DNA of 17,631 nucleotides from Chloromonas sp. AAM2 (taxonomy: Eukaryota; Chlorophyta; Chlorophyceae; Chlamydomonadales; Chlamydomonadaceae), in NCBI GenBank assembly GCA_004335635.1, contig QAXH01005167.1:11118-28748 (forward strand), given 5' to 3'. Positions 13,594 to 17,631 of the stretch are shown here, in pieces. The translations under genes and the position numbers were made by a program. The first letter of the stretch is position 1. Each line of letters begins with the position of its first letter. The notes beneath the pieces were generated by a model. That model was given only the letters and a program-made list of their open reading frames with translations. It was not told the origin of the DNA and did not search any database.

Positions 13594-16500
13594 ATGTCGC
13601 GGCACCGACACGGCAATGAAGGCGACCGAGGAGGCCGTTTTATCCGGAGGTTGTGGCCTGGCTTGGTGGTGTTCTGCCTAGTATTGTTCAGCGCGGCGAC
13701 TGCGGCTCAGGCAAGTTGTGTTGGGCCGGTGAGCTGGTGCTTTGTCCGGCACTGTCTGTGGTTTGTGGCGGGGCTGCCAAAGCCCTGGCTTTAGAACTCC
13801 TGTTCCAAGCCGAACGTTCCAACGTTTGTTCCGACATGCCAGCATGGTGGGCAGCACCATCTTGCGTCGGACAAAATGCATTTTTGCTTACAATTCTTTA
13901 ACCTGCAGAGATGTCCTACACTTCATGAACTGGCAGTGTGCAGACAGCATGCAAAATCCGGTGGCCGCCAGTATGCAGCTACATAATTTGGCTGAAAAAA
14001 AGCCAATTCAGGGCAGCATGTGCATACCGCATGAGCTCTGCGTGATCAGCATTCACAGCATGAACTGAAGAAACCCAGTCAGCTAATGTAGTTCAACAGA
14101 ACAAACCAGTAAAACATGGTGGTGGCGAGGCAACGTGCAATGTGCGTGCTCCGCAGCCACTGTATATTCTCAGACGGTCTGGGAAGAGCAGCAATTTATT
14201 TTGGGGAAATGAGCAGCTGCCCTTCGCCCAAGCCCTTTGAGGGACACCTGTGCCATGCACACAATTGATGTTTTCAAGTATCGCCTGTTTTCCCATTTGC
14301 ACACAACTCAGGCACAAGCAGGAGCAGCAGCAGTTGGGGAACTTGGGGCACAGAAGCACTGCATACCGTTCATTTTGCTTGGCTTCTCATTTTCCTTTTA
14401 CTTTCCCGTTGATATTCACTTTCTTGGTGTTGAACGGTTCGTGCTTCTAATCCATTCATTTTCTCCTTGTTCCTGAACAGTACGTAAGCCCAATGTCAGT
14501 TGCCAGTGACCCGGACGGTAGGCATGCATGAGTGCTGCAGGAAGCTGCCGCTGAGCCGCCTAGTGGGGCTCTGCCAGTAGGGAGCGAACCCATAGACTGC
14601 ACTGCTGTGAGGGACTACCCCAAGGAGCAGCGCTGTGAGCTAGCTCGCACCTGTAACTCAGGTGAGGCTCAGATCACGCGAAATCAAGCAGAGGCTCTCA
14701 CTGAGCGTGGTTAGCTGAAGGCTCACACTGAGCTAAGGGCAGGGGTCGCGTCACTAAGGGCGGATGCTCCGAGGGGCAGGACAGAGCGCAAAGCGTGGTC
14801 AGCCGTGTGCAAATTCTCTTTCACCGCTCTGTCACAGTCCTCTGCCACAGGGCGGTACTGTCACAGTCCTGCCACAGGGCGGTACTGTCACAGTCCTGCC
14901 GCAGGGCGGTACTGTCACAGTCCTGCCGCAGGGCGGCACTGTCACAATTCTGTCTCTGGGCTTTTGCTTGCCTATGAGGCTCTGACGGGAAGTAAGGGAT
15001 ATGCTGATGTCAACGCAGCAAGCATGCAACCACGCCAGCACAGAGCTCCCTCATATGGTGTGTAGGCAGGTGACGTGAACCTCTACTATGCAGGGTAGCC
15101 TTAAGTACCAGGCCTGAGCACACTTGTTCAACACGCATACAGGGCTCTGCACACCTCACATGCTGCTGCTGCTGCCGATGTGAAGGCTGCAACGCATGTC
15201 GGGCATGGGAGCATAGCAAGACACATGCTTTTCTTGGCCTGTCCATGCATCAACCAGGTGTTGATGCACATCAGCCACGCGTGCTGTCTTCTGGCCTACC
15301 CATGCATCTGCTGCATGCTCCCATGCCCTCGTCAGCTGCACACTTGTCATCCATGCACATGACGCTGCAGAAAGCCGTATCCCATGGACCGAGTTCTATC
15401 ATTGCTACGTGGAGCCACGTGGGGGTGTGGCAGTCGGTTTCTTTCTGGTGGGTAGCTTTCGTCTTGGCATCCATACATGGGCCATAGCTCTGCTGTTGTT
15501 GAGACTCAGCTGCTCTTCCACCTGCCTCATAGCTGCCAGTTACACTTTTTTACACGCATCCAACTGCTAGCTGCTGACCAACAACTCACTTGGCCAAGTC
15601 AGAATCACTACAAACGCGCATCACATGGACTGGCATGTTTTCCCTTGGCAACGACTTGTTGGAGCAATGCCTGTCCCATGCGATCCCTCCAGACAGCACA
15701 CTCTGGAAAATTGCATCACTTGCAATATGGCATGTATCCTGGCCCCTGACCTACGCTCCCTCGCGTACTGTGTTTTGCAATAAATCTTGAAATAAAATGC
15801 CACCTCTTTACCAGATTCACATCAGTCCTGTTCACGTTCTGCCCAGTTGAGTGTAAAGCTGTACATTTGTGCCTTCAGGCCGCCATGGTGCTGATCGCCT
15901 TGCCCCTGATCCTGCTGATGCTGCTGGACGCCGCGGACCTGTTCTTCGGGCCCAACTGCGCCATGATCGCACAGCTCACAAACATGCGTCCACGTGTGGC
16001 AGGAGGTGAGGCGGGCACATGCACGGTTTCACAACACTATGAAGTTTTGTTGGGCATGTAGCAGCAAGTGCCCGAGGCTACAGTGGCCATGTACATGGGT
16101 TTATGTTCAACTGTTCAGGGCGCAGTATTGTGAAGAACAAATGGAAGATGCACATACATGTCATACATCGTACCTGTCCAGGGCGCACTGAGTACTAACA
16201 AGGACAAGCAGAAAGTTGAACATTGAAGCGATTGTGTTTTCCTGGAGTTTAGGGCATGGTGGTAAGTCGCTGATGATGCATTGAGCACGTGCAGGTAGTT
16301 ATGTGAGGGATTGGAGTGTAATGAGATCATCAAAGCGCACTACACAAGACGCACGGCCACATATATCATAGCAATGCAATCCTAGCAGGATCATACCAAG
16401 GCACGGCAAGCAAGTCAACATTCTGCGTACCTGAACGGTGTCGATTGGGAGACAGTATCCAGTAGCAATGCTGCTGCTGTTCATCAACAGATTTGAACAC

Positions 16501-17554
16501 GAGTCACTCTGAAGAAACACACGTATCATGGTTTGATAGCGCTCACCGGTTGCTGGCCAGTGGTGGTGTGTGTGCAGTGACGCTGCTGGCTGTCGGCAAC
16601 TGCGCCCCCGACTTGTCCGCCAGCATTGTGGCGCTAAGCACAGGGCAGGTGGCACTGTCACTGGGCGCTATAGTTGGTGAGTCATTTGGTGGCGTTCAAT
16701 TGCTGAAGGCTAGCTGTGCTACACACAGACAGGCTGCAGCTTCTGGCTGTTTCCAAAGCCTCAATAGGTGGGATCAATGCTGGCTGCTGGAAGCAATGTG
16801 GCCGTGCAACGGCCAAAGGCTAGCTGCAACGAACCAGCGAACAGGTAGCTTGTGTTTGTTTTTTCTGGAACAGCCTGGCGCTCAATGTAGAATGCAGAAG
16901 CATCATAGCGCACGCAGAGGTTGCTGACAAAGTGAGTTATGATGTCAGGACAGTCACTGAGTGTGACACATGGATGGAGAAGAAACATTTTAATGCAATG
17001 CATAATACATGTAACTATTCGTGCAAGCAACGTCAAAAGTCACAGAGGTTTTTGCACGACGTCATTTGTAGCATTCAGATAAGCTATTAGAAGGCTGCAC
17101 GCGAAAAGAAATGGCAGGCCTCGGAATGGCTACTGGTACAGGGTTCCCCTGAACTGGCCAGGCCTGATTTCCAATCTTCAATCAAAAGGGTTTCCAATCT
17201 AAGGGTTGATGAGTAGCTGACCATCCCACCGCCACCTGTTTGGCTGGCCCTCGCCTGCATTGATCTCGTACTTGTCATAAGAAACTGACACTCTACGAGC
17301 TGCGGGCTCTATGAGAGCCAAAGTTACTCACCCGAAAGGACGGCTGCTAGTACAGCGCTCCTTTTGACTGCCCAATAACATGATGTGCTGCCCTGGTGTG
17401 TGTTGCAGGCGCTGCCATGTTCGTTCAGACCGTGGTTCTGGGCCAGGTTATCCTGGTGGCCGGGTCCGCGCCTTGCGGAGGCACCATGTTTAGGATTATA
17501 GTGATCTACCTGGTGGCGGCTGTGGTGCTGCTGGGATTCGTGGCAGGCGGCTCG
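13594..17554 (+). CDS. Cation/calcium exchanger, CCX/NCLX type (5' part, runs off right edge)
   Basis: Predicted exons are 13594-13728, 14481-14517, 14578-14661, one or more unresolved exons, then 15879-16005, 16578-16676 and 17409-17554. The first exon encodes a basic start and a hydrophobic signal (LVVFCLVLFSAATAAQA). Exon 3 carries spaced cysteines (DCTAV, QRCELARTC), as in the extracytoplasmic loop of CCX/NCLX proteins. The next has a hydrophobic helix (MVLIALPLILLML) followed by DAADLFF, matching the TAAxFF pattern. The fifth has VAGVTLLAVGNCAPDLSASI, the alpha-1 repeat that binds the cations. The last has two further hydrophobic stretches. Family members swap Ca2+ or other cations for Na+, K+ or H+ across internal or plasma membranes. 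Phases agree from 15879 onward. Phase requires at least one unseen exon between 14662 and 15878 with total length 2 modulo 3. The alpha-2 repeat would lie beyond the window. Confidence 0.8.
13711..14480 (+). other. First exchanger intron with two possible donors
   Basis: A gtgagc donor at 13729 and a consensus GC donor (cag|gcaagt) at 13711 both leave phase 0 and both join in frame to the exon at 14481. The first is preferred because it is GT-type. They differ by six residues just after the predicted signal peptide. The rest of the intron shows no other feature. Confidence 0.45.
14662..15878 (+). other. Exchanger gene interval with unresolved exon(s) and repeats
   Basis: This stretch is mostly intron but must hold coding sequence, because the exon ending at 14661 leaves one base and the exon at 15879 begins in phase 0. 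A candidate 25-base exon at 15070-15094 (gcag acceptor, ggtag donor) would read DVNLYYAG and resembles the short Tyr-rich segment before the first helix, but it does not fix the phase alone. AATAAA occurs twice near 15781 and 15794, which could allow early polyadenylation. Confidence 0.4.
14831..14940. repeat. 27-bp tandem repeat, four copies, in exchanger intron
   Basis: Units begin at 14831 (29 bases, with two extra), 14860, 14887 and 14914, followed by a degenerate partial copy. Unit boundaries contain ctgtcacag, a near-perfect palindrome, so single strands could form small hairpins. Copies differ at one or two positions. Confidence 0.92.
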
Positions 17555-17570
17555 GTGAGTTGATTATTGG

Positions 17571-17631
17571 CAAGCATGGGTGCATGAGGCAAGCATGGGT
17601 GCATGAGGCAAGCATGGGTGCATGAGGCAAG
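17571..17631. repeat. 19-bp tandem repeat running off the right edge
   Basis: Three complete identical 19-base units begin at 17571, 17590 and 17609, and a fourth starts at 17628 and is cut by the window end. They lie in the intron 16 bases after the exon ending at 17554. The full copy number cannot be seen. Confidence 0.95.

Overview
The window looks like nuclear DNA of a eukaryote, most likely a green alga (chlorophyte). Coding sequence is split into short exons by introns of about 60 to 750 bases with gtgag/gtaag-type donors and cag acceptors. The proteins have plant-type relatives, two carry proline-rich tails like those of algal wall glycoproteins, and the flanks are full of simple and tandem repeats. 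I cannot name the species. Exons were joined by hand using splice sites, reading phase and family motifs, so exact boundaries are predictions.

Three genes lie on the + strand. (1) At 1195-4001, a seven-exon gene for a secreted, cysteine-rich glycoprotein resembling the plant protein usually annotated Expp1, with an added Gly/Pro-rich tail interrupted by a two-N assembly gap. (2) At 5021-9835, a nine-exon gene for a papain-family (C1A) cysteine protease. It has a signal peptide, an inhibitory I29 propeptide, an unusual Gln/basic insert holding a (CAG)12 run, a catalytic domain with Cys220, His365 and Asn387, and a 294-residue proline-rich tail built around seven exact-length 45-base repeats. 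The 710-codon model stays in phase across all eight introns. (3) From 13594 to beyond the right edge, the 5' part of a gene for a cation/calcium exchanger of the CCX/NCLX type, recognised by its alpha-1 repeat, where the usual GNGAPD reads GNCAPD.

The gaps hold decayed and repetitive DNA. Between genes 2 and 3 are 15-base and 57-base tandem repeats, a broken tail of a chromodomain-bearing Ty3/gypsy retrotransposon (integrase C-terminus plus chromodomain, 11191-12184), and a second decayed reading frame of unknown origin (12181-13013). The exchanger introns contain a 27-base repeat array and, at the right edge, a 19-base array.

Genes 1 and 2 encode proteins entering the secretory pathway, and gene 3 encodes a membrane transporter with an apparent signal peptide. 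Nothing shows that they work in one pathway. The strongest candidates for something new are the protease architecture (poly-Q propeptide insert plus repeat-built hydroxyproline-type tail), the chance that retention of its last intron makes a tail-less form, and the altered alpha-1 motif of the exchanger.
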